Of a stretch of DNA of 6,947 nt, positions 1 through 5,524 are shown in pieces. The position numbers were made by a program, and so were the translations under genes. The notes beneath the pieces are model-generated. The model saw nothing but the letters and a program-made list of their open reading frames with translations, had not been told where the DNA came from and did no database searches. Position 1 is the stretch's first letter; the number at the start of each line of letters is the position of its first letter. This DNA is from an uncultured Rubrivivax sp. (GTDB lineage Bacteria; Pseudomonadota; Gammaproteobacteria; Burkholderiales; Burkholderiaceae_C), in the NCBI GenBank assembly GCA_937967345.1, contig CALBTN010000326.1:1-6947 (forward strand), read 5' to 3'.

Positions 1-1
1 C

Positions 2-487
2 TACTACGAGGCCCTGCGCGATGCCAGCGGCAGCGCCAAGCCGGCTGCCAACTGGCTGATGGGCGAGGTATCGCGCCGCCTCAACGCCGATGCGCGCGAC
101 ATCGAGCAAAGCCCGGTCGACGCGCCCACGCTGGCGGCGCTGATCCGCCGCGTCGCCGACGGCACGGTGTCGAACAACGGTGCGCGCCAGCTGTTCGACG
201 CACTGTGGTCAGGCGAGGCCACCGCCGGCGCCAACGCCGAACCGGCCGCGCGGGTGGATGCGCTGATCGAGGCCAAGGGCCTGAAGCAGATGAGCGATGC
301 CGGCGCGCTGCAGGCCATCGTCGACGCGGTCATCGCGGCCAACGCCAAGTCGGTGGACGAGTACCGCGCCGGCAAGGACAAGGCCTTCAACGCGTTGGTC
401 GGCCAGGTGATGAAGGCCAGCAAGGGCAAGGCCAACCCGGCCCAGGCGAGCGAGTTGCTCAAGCAGCGGCTGCAGGCCAGCGGCTGA
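2..487 (+). CDS. gatB: Aspartyl/glutamyl-tRNA amidotransferase subunit B, C-terminal part (5' end outside window)
   Basis: The last 161 residues of GatB are present; the reading frame is open from base 2 and ends at TGA 485-487. In the GatCAB complex, GatB binds misacylated Glu-tRNA(Gln) or Asp-tRNA(Asn) in the cytoplasm and activates it for amidation with ammonia supplied by GatA. The visible part is the helical tail (YqeY-like domain) that contacts the tRNA. It shows the family pattern NWLMGEVSRRLN near the start, then PVDAPTLAALIRRVADGTVSNN, and the closing KANPAQASELLKQRL motif, which is the usual GatB C terminus. The kinase-like N-terminal domain lies upstream of the window. The gene runs convergently toward the DUF4124 gene with a 45-bp gap. 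Nothing in the visible part looks damaged. Identification rests on motif recognition and is firm. Confidence 0.95.
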   Translation, partial: YYEALRDASGSAKPAANWLMGEVSRRLNADARDIEQSPVDAPTLAALIRRVADGTVSNNGARQLFDALWSGEATAGANAEPAARVDALIEAKGLKQMSDAGALQAIVDAVIAANAKSVDEYRAGKDKAFNALVGQVMKASKGKANPAQASELLKQRLQASG

Positions 488-500
488 TTCGGCGCGGCGC

Positions 501-521
501 TGAATCGGCGCAGCCGATTCA
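501..521. terminator. Hairpin between convergent genes, possible bidirectional terminator without U-tract
   Basis: Arms TGAATCGGC (501-509) and GCCGATTCA (513-521) are perfect reverse complements of 9 bp around a 3-nt loop GCA. The hairpin lies in the 45-bp gap between the converging gatB and DUF4124 stop codons, where a shared terminator is expected. No T-run follows on either strand, so it is not a canonical intrinsic terminator. It may act with Rho or as a 3'-end stabiliser. A competing pairing exists: GCGCTGAA (497-504) with TTCAGCGC (532-539). Confidence 0.45.
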
Positions 522-532
522 ACTCAGCCAGT

Positions 533-1273
533 TCAGCGCAGCGACGAGGCCTTCAGGTTCGGTGCCCCCGCGGCCACCGGCGAGACCGGACGCTGCGATG
601 TCGGAATCGGCCCCATTGCGCCGGGTACCGCGCCGCCCCACAGCTGCTTCAGCCGCGCCAGTTCGGCGTCGTACAGCCGGGTGATGCGCTCGAGTTCGGC
701 CTGCTGGCTGACCGCGGCCTCGCGCTGCGCGGCGATCGCCGCATCGTTGGCGTCGAGCTGCGCGCGCAGCTTCGGCGGCAGCGCCTTGCCGATGTAGAAC
801 TCGGCCTCGTCCAGCAGTGGCTTGCGTTCGGCCTCGAGCTCGGCCAACCGTCGCTGGCCAGCCTGCATCGCCATTCGCACGGTGTCGAGTGCGGCCTCGC
901 GCGCCTTGCGGTGCGGACCCTCGTTCGGGTAGCGCGCCAGCAGGTTGCGGTCGCGCCGCACGGCATCGGCATGTGCTGCGCGCGCCTCGGCGGCCTTGCG
1001 CTCGGCGGCCTCCTTCTCGGCGCGCTCCTCGACCGTCAGGGTCGGCGGATAGACCATCTTCAGCGAGCCGTCCTTGTTGAGCACACGCTGCTCCTTGGCG
1101 GTGCACCCGGCGATCGGCCGGTCGGCGGTGATGCGCCGGCCCTGGTCGTCCACGCACGAATAGATGCCGGCCGCGCTGGCCGGTGCCGGGCTGCTCTGAG
1201 CCTGCAGCGCGGGCGCGGCGCCAAGCAACAGCAGCATCGTCAGGGACAGGGGCCGGCGGGCCTTCAAGCGCAT
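533..1273 (-). CDS. Exported DUF4124-domain protein with long coiled-coil tail
   Basis: This 246-residue protein has an N-terminal signal peptide (basic MRLKARR, hydrophobic stretch about 9-22, likely cleavage after ALQA at residue 25). A DUF4124-like module follows at about residues 36-60, with the pattern IYSCVDDQGRRITADRPIAGC and two cysteines (40 and 57) that could form a disulfide in the periplasm. Residues about 82-212 are rich in Ala, Glu, Arg and Lys and look like helical coiled coil broken near 108-125. The C-terminal 35 residues are Pro/Ala/Gly-rich and probably disordered. The ATG directly abuts the pyrE stop codon, and GGAG (complement of 1279-1282) sits 5 nt before it, so it is probably cotranscribed and translationally coupled with pyrE. 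DUF4124 proteins are common proteobacterial envelope proteins of unknown role. No enzymatic function can be assigned. Confidence 0.88.
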   Translation of the reverse strand: MRLKARRPLSLTMLLLLGAAPALQAQSSPAPASAAGIYSCVDDQGRRITADRPIAGCTAKEQRVLNKDGSLKMVYPPTLTVEERAEKEAAERKAAEARAAHADAVRRDRNLLARYPNEGPHRKAREAALDTVRMAMQAGQRRLAELEAERKPLLDEAEFYIGKALPPKLRAQLDANDAAIAAQREAAVSQQAELERITRLYDAELARLKQLWGGAVPGAMGPIPTSQRPVSPVAAGAPNLKASSLR

Positions 1274-1951
1274 TCAAACTCCGTAACGGTCTCGGTAACG
1301 CTGCACCGGGTCGGCAAACACCTGCAGCGCGGGGTCCTCGGTGGACTTCAGATATTGCAACAGGTCATTCAGCGTCGCAATCGCGGCCACATTCAGTTGC
1401 ATGTTGCGCGTGACGTACTGCACCGCCGACCACTCCACGTCCTTATCGCCCTCGGTGGCGCGTTCTTGACGGTCCAGCGCGATCAATACGCCACAAGGGC
1501 GCGCGCCGGCGGCCTGCAGCAGCCGAACCGACTCGCGTACCGAGGTGCCGGCCGAGATCACGTCGTCGATGATCAGCACGCGTCCGGCCACCGGTGCACC
1601 GATCAGCACGCCGCCTTCGCCGTGGTCCTTGGCTTCCTTGCGGTTGTAGGCAAAAGGCACGTTGTGGCCGATCCGCGCCAGCTCCACCGCCACCGCCGAG
1701 GCCAGCGTGATGCCCTTGTAGGCCGGGCCGAACAGCATGTCGTAGGCCAGCTGCGAGTCGACCAGACGGCGTGCATAGAATTCCGCCAGACGGCCGAGTT
1801 TGGCGCCGTCGTTGAACAGGCCGGCGTTGAAGAAGTACGGCGACATCCGCCCCGCCTTGGTCTTGAACTCGCCGAAGCGCAGCACGCCGCAGCGCACCGC
1901 GAAGTGCACGAAATCCCGAGCCAAGGCTTCGCCAGCCGGCGGCTTGTTCAT
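1274..1951 (-). CDS. pyrE: Orotate phosphoribosyltransferase
   Basis: The 225-residue protein has the usual bacterial PyrE length. It transfers ribose-5-phosphate from PRPP to orotate to give OMP, the fifth step of de novo pyrimidine synthesis, as a cytosolic dimer. Visible motifs in order are FKTKAGRMSPYFFN (29-42, orotate and phosphate contacts), FGPAYKGI (74-81), the flexible catalytic loop NRKEAKDHGEGG (103-114) with its conserved lysines, and the PRPP-binding signature VLIIDDVISAGTS (125-137). All key residues are intact. The ATG start is supported by AAGGA (complement of 1958-1962) at 6-nt spacing. It lies divergently from xthA with 12 bp between start codons, and is followed without any gap by the DUF4124 gene. 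Its promoter must lie inside xthA; I could not pick it out and see no pyrimidine attenuator. Confidence 0.96.
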   Translation of the reverse strand: MNKPPAGEALARDFVHFAVRCGVLRFGEFKTKAGRMSPYFFNAGLFNDGAKLGRLAEFYARRLVDSQLAYDMLFGPAYKGITLASAVAVELARIGHNVPFAYNRKEAKDHGEGGVLIGAPVAGRVLIIDDVISAGTSVRESVRLLQAAGARPCGVLIALDRQERATEGDKDVEWSAVQYVTRNMQLNVAAIATLNDLLQYLKSTEDPALQVFADPVQRYRDRYGV

Positions 1952-1963
1952 GAGAGGTCCTTG
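1952..1963. promoter_or_regulatory. 12-bp divergent gap holding both Shine-Dalgarno sequences
   Basis: The whole space between the pyrE ATG (minus strand, 1949-1951) and the xthA GTG (plus strand, 1964-1966) is 12 bp. On the plus strand GAGAGG (1952-1957) lies 6 nt before the xthA GTG. On the minus strand AAGGA (complement of 1958-1962) lies 6 nt before the pyrE ATG. Each SD occupies the spacer of the other. No room remains for a promoter, so both promoters must lie within the opposite coding sequence. Confidence 0.75.
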
Positions 1964-2749
1964 GTGTTCCGACTCGTGTCACTGAACCTGAACGGGATCC
2001 GTTCGGCCGCCAGCAAGGGCTTTGTCGAGTGGGCGCAATCGCTGGGTGCCGATTGTATGGGGGTGCAGGAGGTGCGCGCCCAGCACGGCCACCTGGCCGG
2101 CCGCTACGACCACATCGATGGGCTGAGCGGCCATTTCCACCTTGCGCAGCGCCCCGGCTACGCAGGCGTTGGGCTTTACACACGGCGCGAGCCAAGCGAT
2201 GTGAGCGCAGGCTTCGGCAACGAGGAGTTCGACGCCGAGGGCCGCTACCTGGAGGCGCGCTACGACACGCCGAAGCGCAAGTTCAGCGTCATCAGCTGCT
2301 ACGTGCCCAGCGGCTCCAGCGGTGAAGAGCGGCAGGCCGCCAAGTACCGCTTTCTCGATCGGCTGTACCCGCACCTGATGGCGCTGAAGGCCACGCGCGA
2401 GTTCGTGCTGGTCGGCGACATCAACATCGCGCACCAGCAGATCGACCTGCGCAACTGGCGCAGCAACCAAAAGAACAGTGGCTTCCTGCCCGGGGAGCGC
2501 GCCTGGATGACGCGGCTGCTGGGCGAGGGCGGGCTGGTCGACGTCTTTCGCACGCTGAACCCCAACCCGGACCAGTACACCTGGTGGAGCAACCGCGGTC
2601 AGGCTTGGCAGAACAACGTCGGCTGGCGGCTGGACTACCACCTGGCCACCCCCAGCGTGGCCGCCCGGGCGCGGCGCGAGCAGATCTACCTGCAGCAGCG
2701 CTTCTCGGACCACGCGCCGGTGATCATCGACTACGAGCTGCGCTGGTGA
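1964..2749 (+). CDS. xthA: Exodeoxyribonuclease III (AP endonuclease, ExoIII/APE1 family)
   Basis: This 261-residue protein is close in length to E. coli ExoIII (268). It is a Mg-dependent nuclease that incises DNA at abasic sites and removes 3'-blocking groups in base-excision repair. The family's active-site residues are all visible: Asn8 in SLNLNG, Glu36 in VQEVR, Tyr113 in SCYVPSG, Asp152 and Asn154 in LVGDINIAH, Asp224 in RLDYHL, and His250 in SDHAP. The frame stays open far upstream, but only because it crosses pyrE and DUF4124 in antisense. GTG 1964 is chosen because GAGAGG lies 6 nt before it and it gives MFRLVSLNLNG, the normal family N terminus. TTG 1961 is a less likely start, with a 3-nt spacing. 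The gene is divergent from pyrE and ends 103 bp before the small Fur-box gene. Confidence 0.95.
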   Translation: MFRLVSLNLNGIRSAASKGFVEWAQSLGADCMGVQEVRAQHGHLAGRYDHIDGLSGHFHLAQRPGYAGVGLYTRREPSDVSAGFGNEEFDAEGRYLEARYDTPKRKFSVISCYVPSGSSGEERQAAKYRFLDRLYPHLMALKATREFVLVGDINIAHQQIDLRNWRSNQKNSGFLPGERAWMTRLLGEGGLVDVFRTLNPNPDQYTWWSNRGQAWQNNVGWRLDYHLATPSVAARARREQIYLQQRFSDHAPVIIDYELRW

Positions 2750-2752
2750 GCC

Positions 2753-2767
2753 GCACCGCGGCGGTGC
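2753..2767 (+). terminator. Weak GC hairpin after xthA
   Basis: GCACCG (2753-2758) and CGGTGC (2762-2767) form a 6-bp stem with a CGG loop, starting 4 nt after the xthA stop. No T-run follows. An alternative pairing GGTGC (2763-2767) with GCACC (2778-2782) is also possible. In DNA this GC-rich, such stems arise easily, so a terminator role is only tentative. Confidence 0.25.
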
Positions 2768-2796
2768 CGGCAACGCCGCACCGGTCGTCGAAGTCG

Positions 2797-2824
2797 TTGC
2801 AATTGCGAATCATTCGCATATACT
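2797..2824 (+). promoter_or_regulatory. Sigma70-type promoter of the small orphan gene
   Basis: A -35 element TTGCAA (2797-2802, 4/6 to TTGACA) and a -10 element TATACT (2819-2824, 5/6 to TATAAT) are separated by 16 bp. This is one of only two clearly AT-rich islands in the window. The predicted transcript start is near 2831, giving a leader of about 22 nt before the ATG at 2853. The spacer is occupied by a Fur-like box. Confidence 0.7.
2804..2818. promoter_or_regulatory. Predicted Fur box (iron-dependent operator)
   Basis: TGCGAAT (2804-2810), a central C (2811) and ATTCGCA (2812-2818) form a perfect 7-1-7 inverted repeat. It matches the Fur core TGATAAT-N-ATTATCA at 10 of 14 arm positions, and the 19-bp E. 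coli consensus at 12 of 19 when aligned from 2799. It lies exactly between the -35 and -10 hexamers, so bound Fe-Fur would block RNA polymerase. The target is the downstream small gene; xthA points toward the box and is not driven by it. Confidence 0.72.
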
Positions 2825-2840
2825 GCGCTACCCGACCCCT

Positions 2841-2844
2841 GGAG
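2841..2844 (+). promoter_or_regulatory. Ribosome binding site of the small orphan gene
   Basis: GGAG at 2841-2844 lies 8 nt before the ATG at 2853, a standard distance. Together with the promoter upstream it supports that the short reading frame is a real gene. Confidence 0.65.
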
Positions 2845-2852
2845 CTGCTGCC

Positions 2853-3149
2853 ATGGTCCCACCCGCCGCATCCGAAGCGCCGACGCCCGCCGCCGCGCCC
2901 GGCCTCGAGCCGATCATCGGCGGCACGCTGGCCTTGCTGACGCACTATGCGCGCATGCCCGACCTGAAGGTCTCCGAGCGCATCGCCTGCAATCTGGCGC
3001 TGATCGCGCGCCACCCCGAGGCCACCGCCACGCTGCGCTCGATGTGCACCCACCTGTTCGTGGCCTGGCTCGGTCCGCTCGACGTGCAGGACGGCGCAGT
3101 CGGCGGCGAGTGGCGCGACGTGTGGCCGATGCCGCCGGCCATGCAGTAG
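2853..3149 (+). CDS. Small protein of unknown function, predicted Fur-regulated
   Basis: I do not recognise this 98-residue protein. Residues 1-19 are Pro/Ala-rich and probably disordered. Residues about 20-75 look helical, with the pattern LLTHYARMPDLKVSERIACN (28-47), then LALIARHPEATATLRSMC, and two cysteines (46 and 65). The tail is rich in Trp, Pro and Met (WRDVWPMPPAMQ). There is no signal peptide or clear membrane segment, so it is probably cytosolic. Support for its being real comes from a good promoter, a GGAG ribosome site 8 nt upstream of the ATG, and a Fur-like box between -35 and -10. Iron-limited expression is therefore inferred. It does not resemble Bfd, HemP or FeoA, the usual short iron-controlled proteins. 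No function is assigned; a role in iron or haem homeostasis is only a guess from regulation. Confidence 0.72.
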   Translation: MVPPAASEAPTPAAAPGLEPIIGGTLALLTHYARMPDLKVSERIACNLALIARHPEATATLRSMCTHLFVAWLGPLDVQDGAVGGEWRDVWPMPPAMQ

Positions 3150-3228
3150 CGCGCACGGGCAGCGCGCTGCGACGCACAGCGCGGCGCCAGGCGACAGACG
3201 CGGCAGGCCCGGCCACCACGACCCCGCG

Positions 3229-3242
3229 CCGCGTCGACGCGG
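3229..3242 (+). terminator. 14-bp perfect palindrome, weak terminator candidate
   Basis: CCGCGTCGACGCGG (3229-3242) is its own reverse complement and is followed by ATTT. As RNA it would fold into a 5-bp GC stem with a UCGA tetraloop, lying 80 nt after the small gene's stop and before the regulator promoter. The T-run is only three bases, so termination is a weak inference. Confidence 0.3.
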
Positions 3243-3267
3243 ATTTCCAGGCACTTGCTCTCGACTC

Positions 3268-3298
3268 TTGAAACAATCAATCGTTTGATTGATGTGAT
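3268..3298 (+). promoter_or_regulatory. Promoter of the efflux operon (regulator gene first)
   Basis: TTGAAA (3268-3273, 5/6 to the -35 consensus) and TGTGAT (3293-3298, 4/6 to the -10 consensus) are 19 bp apart, a long but tolerated spacing typical of promoters controlled by repressors in the spacer. This is the second AT-rich island of the window. The predicted start near 3305 lies only about 5 nt before the GTG at 3310. Confidence 0.5.
3274..3293. promoter_or_regulatory. Probable TetR-family operator, palindrome readable in two registers
   Basis: Register A is CAATCAA (3274-3280), a 4-nt spacer, and TTGATTG (3285-3291). Register B is ATCAATC (3276-3282), a 4-nt spacer, and GATTGAT (3287-3293). 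Both have perfect 7-bp arms and are offset by 2 bp. The element fills the spacer between the proposed -35 and -10 just upstream of a TetR-type gene, the standard place for an autoregulatory operator. Binding by the adjacent regulator is inferred. Confidence 0.65.
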
Positions 3299-3309
3299 AC
3301 GCTGCACGG

Positions 3310-4011
3310 GTGAACTCGAACGCAACTGCCGCCGCTGCGGCACGGCCGCCCGCCCGTGCATCGCGGCCCGACGGCGAGGCCGCGCGCGCGCGGCTGCTGC
3401 AAAGCGGCCTGCAGTTGTTCGCGCAGCAGGGTTTCGCCCGCACCTCGACGCGTGAGCTGGCGCTGCACGCCGGCGTCAACGTCGCGTCGATCAGCTACTA
3501 CTTCGGCGACAAGGCGGGCCTGTACCGCGCCGCGTTCTTCGAGCCGACCGGCGCGGCGCGCGACGACATCGCCCGCCTGACCTTGCCCGGCCAGTCGCTG
3601 ACGCAGGCGCTGCAGGTGCTGTACGCGAGCTTCCTCGAGCCGTTGATGCAAGGCGACACCGCGCGGCTGTCGATGAAGCTGTACTGGCGCGAGATGCTCG
3701 AGCCCACCGGGCTGTGCGACGAGCTGGTCACCCACGGCATCAAGCCGATGCACGACGCGCTGCTGGGCGTGTTGTGCCGTCACTTCGACGTGGCCGAAGC
3801 CGACGACGAGATCACGCGCCTGGCGCTGTGCATCGCCGGGCTGGGGCTGCATCTGCACGTCGGTCACGACCTGATCGAGTCGCTGGCGCCGCGACTCAAC
3901 GCCACCGCCGAGGCGCGCGCGCGCTGGTCCGAGCCGCTGGTGCGCTTCGCTCTGGCGATGATCGATGCCGAGCAGCAGCGGCGCCGCGCCACGGCCGCGC
4001 CAAACCGATGA
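3310..4011 (+). CDS. TetR-family transcriptional repressor, CecR/CerR-like (DUF1956 C-terminal type)
   Basis: This 233-residue protein is the likely repressor of the efflux operon it heads. After an Ala-rich tail of about 20 residues comes a TetR DNA-binding domain at about 24-75: RLLQSGLQLFAQQGF, then the helix-turn-helix TSTRELALHAGVNVASISYYFGDKAGLYRAAF (45-76). The ligand-binding half contains the REMLEPT motif (127-133), followed by CDELVTHGIKPMHDALLG, typical of the CecR/CerR (DUF1956) group, in which E. coli CecR controls export genes. The GTG at 3310 is the only usable start: an in-frame TGA lies at 3295-3297 and no ATG/GTG/TTG follows before the conserved domain. No Shine-Dalgarno is visible, and the predicted leader is about 5 nt. 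The stop overlaps the channel gene's start as ATGA (4008-4011). The inducer is unknown. Confidence 0.9.
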   Translation: MNSNATAAAAARPPARASRPDGEAARARLLQSGLQLFAQQGFARTSTRELALHAGVNVASISYYFGDKAGLYRAAFFEPTGAARDDIARLTLPGQSLTQALQVLYASFLEPLMQGDTARLSMKLYWREMLEPTGLCDELVTHGIKPMHDALLGVLCRHFDVAEADDEITRLALCIAGLGLHLHVGHDLIESLAPRLNATAEARARWSEPLVRFALAMIDAEQQRRRATAAPNR

Positions 4012-5510
4012 CCCCCCCGCCTGGATCCCGGGCTGCGCTCGCCGCGGCCGGCACGCTGGCCGCCATGCTCGGCGGCACCCTGAGCGGCTGCGCGGTGCTG
4101 GCTCCGCCGGTGCCGCTGCCGGCACGCGAAGCCCCGGCGCTCGATGCGCCGTCCACTTGGCAGGCGCCACCCGCGCCGCAGCCGGCACCGGCGCCGCAAG
4201 GCCCGCTGCAACCGGGCTGGACGCAGTTCGGCGACCCGCTGCTGCTGCAACTGCTCGATGCCGCCCAGGCCGCCAGCCCCGACCTGGCCGCGGCGCGCTC
4301 GCGCATCGAGCAAGCGCGCGCTGCCAGCGTCGCCGCCGGCGCGCTGCTGCTGCCCACGCTCGATGCCAACGGCTCGGCCAGCACCGGCCGCGCCGAGATC
4401 GGCATGCCGCGCGCCAGCTTCGCCGCGGCCAACCTGCAGGCCGGCTGGGAGCTGGATCTGTTCGGCGCCAACCGCGCCGGGCGCGACGCGGCGCTGGCGC
4501 AGCTGCTCGCCACGCAGGCCAGCGCGGCCGCCCTGGGCATCGCGGTCGCCGCCGAAACCGCCGCCAGCTACAACGCGCTGCGCGGCTGCGAGGCGGTGGT
4601 GCTGCGCACCCAGGCCGATGCCCAATCGCGCGCCGAGACCGCGCGCCTGACCGAACTGGTGGCCAACGCCGGCCTGTCCGCGCCGGCCACCGCGGCGCTG
4701 GCGCGCGCCAGCGCCGCGCAGGGGCGCAGCCTGCTCGCGGGGCAGCAAGCGCAGTGCGAGTTGCTGTTCAAGGCGCTGGTGGCGATGACCGCGCTGGACG
4801 ACGCCACGCTGCGCCAGCAACTGCAGCCGGGCCATGCGCGGCTGCCGGCACCGGCGGCGATCGCCGTGCCCAGCGTGCCGGCGGCGGCGCTGATGCAGCG
4901 CCCCGACCTGCTGGCGGCCGAGCAGCAGGTGGTCGCCGCCGCCGCGCAGACCGCGCAGGCACAGGCGCGGCGCTATCCGCGCGTGGCGATCGCCGGCTCG
5001 ATCGGGCCGGCGTGGATGCGCATGGAAAGCCTGTCGGCCGACGCCACGCTGTGGACGATCGGCCCGCTGCAGGTGTCGCTGCCGCTGTTCGACGGCGGCA
5101 CCCGCGTGGCCAACGTGGTGGCCGCGCGTGCCCGCTACGACGAGGCGGTGTCGGTCTACCGCGCGGCGCTGCGCACCGCACTGCGCGAAGTGCAGACCGC
5201 GCTGATCACGCTGGACGCCACCGGCCGGCGCATCGCCGACACCGAGGTCTCGATCGAGGGCTTCGAAGCCTCGCTGCGCGCGGCCGACGCGCGCTTTCGC
5301 GGCGGCCTGGGCAGCCTGTTCGATCTGGAAGACGCGCGGCGCAGCGCGCTGCTGGCGCAAAGCACGCGGGTCGAGCTGCAGCGCGAGCAGGTGGCCGCGT
5401 GGATCAACCTGTACCGCGCGCTCGGCGGCGGCTTCAGCCGTGGCGGCGAACTGGCCATGGCGCCCGCCCTCCCGGCCATCCCCGCCATCCCCGCCACGAC
5501 GCAGCGCTGA
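4008..5510 (+). CDS. Outer-membrane efflux lipoprotein, NodT/OprM-type channel
   Basis: This 500-residue protein has the usual length for the TolC-like RND channel family. It forms a trimeric barrel and periplasmic tunnel that lets the pump expel substrates across the outer membrane. It starts with a lipoprotein signal peptide with lipobox LSGC, so Cys28 would be acylated. Family patterns seen are GWTQFGDPLLLQLLDAA (70-86), the first repeat with GWELDLFGANRAGRDAA (146-162), LMQRPDLLAAEQQ (295-307) opening the second repeat, VSLPLFDGGTR (356-366), RFRGGLGSLFDLEDARR (429-445) and LYRALGGGF (468-476). The ATG at 4008 overlaps the regulator stop (ATGA), with no clear Shine-Dalgarno, so translational coupling is likely. 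Earlier in-frame starts are rejected because they overlap the regulator and would lose the signal peptide. The tail contains an AIPAIP repeat. Confidence 0.94.
   Translation: MTPPPGSRAALAAAGTLAAMLGGTLSGCAVLAPPVPLPAREAPALDAPSTWQAPPAPQPAPAPQGPLQPGWTQFGDPLLLQLLDAAQAASPDLAAARSRIEQARAASVAAGALLLPTLDANGSASTGRAEIGMPRASFAAANLQAGWELDLFGANRAGRDAALAQLLATQASAAALGIAVAAETAASYNALRGCEAVVLRTQADAQSRAETARLTELVANAGLSAPATAALARASAAQGRSLLAGQQAQCELLFKALVAMTALDDATLRQQLQPGHARLPAPAAIAVPSVPAAALMQRPDLLAAEQQVVAAAAQTAQAQARRYPRVAIAGSIGPAWMRMESLSADATLWTIGPLQVSLPLFDGGTRVANVVAARARYDEAVSVYRAALRTALREVQTALITLDATGRRIADTEVSIEGFEASLRAADARFRGGLGSLFDLEDARRSALLAQSTRVELQREQVAAWINLYRALGGGFSRGGELAMAPALPAIPAIPATTQR
5475..5492 (+). repeat. 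Two tandem copies of a 9-bp unit
   Basis: GCCATCCCC occurs twice head to tail (5475-5483, 5484-5492), encoding AIP-AIP in the disordered C-terminal tail of the outer-membrane channel. A minor in-frame slippage product is the likely origin; it probably has no structural effect. Confidence 0.6.
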
Positions 5511-5524
5511 ACGGGCCAACGCCG

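Noticed and set aside
911..1963. Upstream in-frame extension of xthA
   Set aside because: It is antisense to pyrE and DUF4124, low in domain content, and the normal ExoIII N terminus begins at GTG 1964 with a good Shine-Dalgarno.
3159..3170. 12-bp perfect palindrome GCAGCGCGCTGC after the small gene
   Set aside because: Short self-complementary GC words are frequent at this base composition, there is no T-run, and there is no loop when folded as RNA without breaking the stem.
3277..4188. Minus-strand open frame of 303 codons opposite the TetR-type regulator
   Set aside because: It is a shadow of the regulator's coding frame, with no family motif; GC-rich DNA leaves the antisense frames open.
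3965..5524. Upstream extension of the adaptor gene within the channel gene
   Set aside because: The residues before ATG 5525 are Arg/Ala-rich frame-shifted channel sequence, and the signal-like segment begins right after that ATG.
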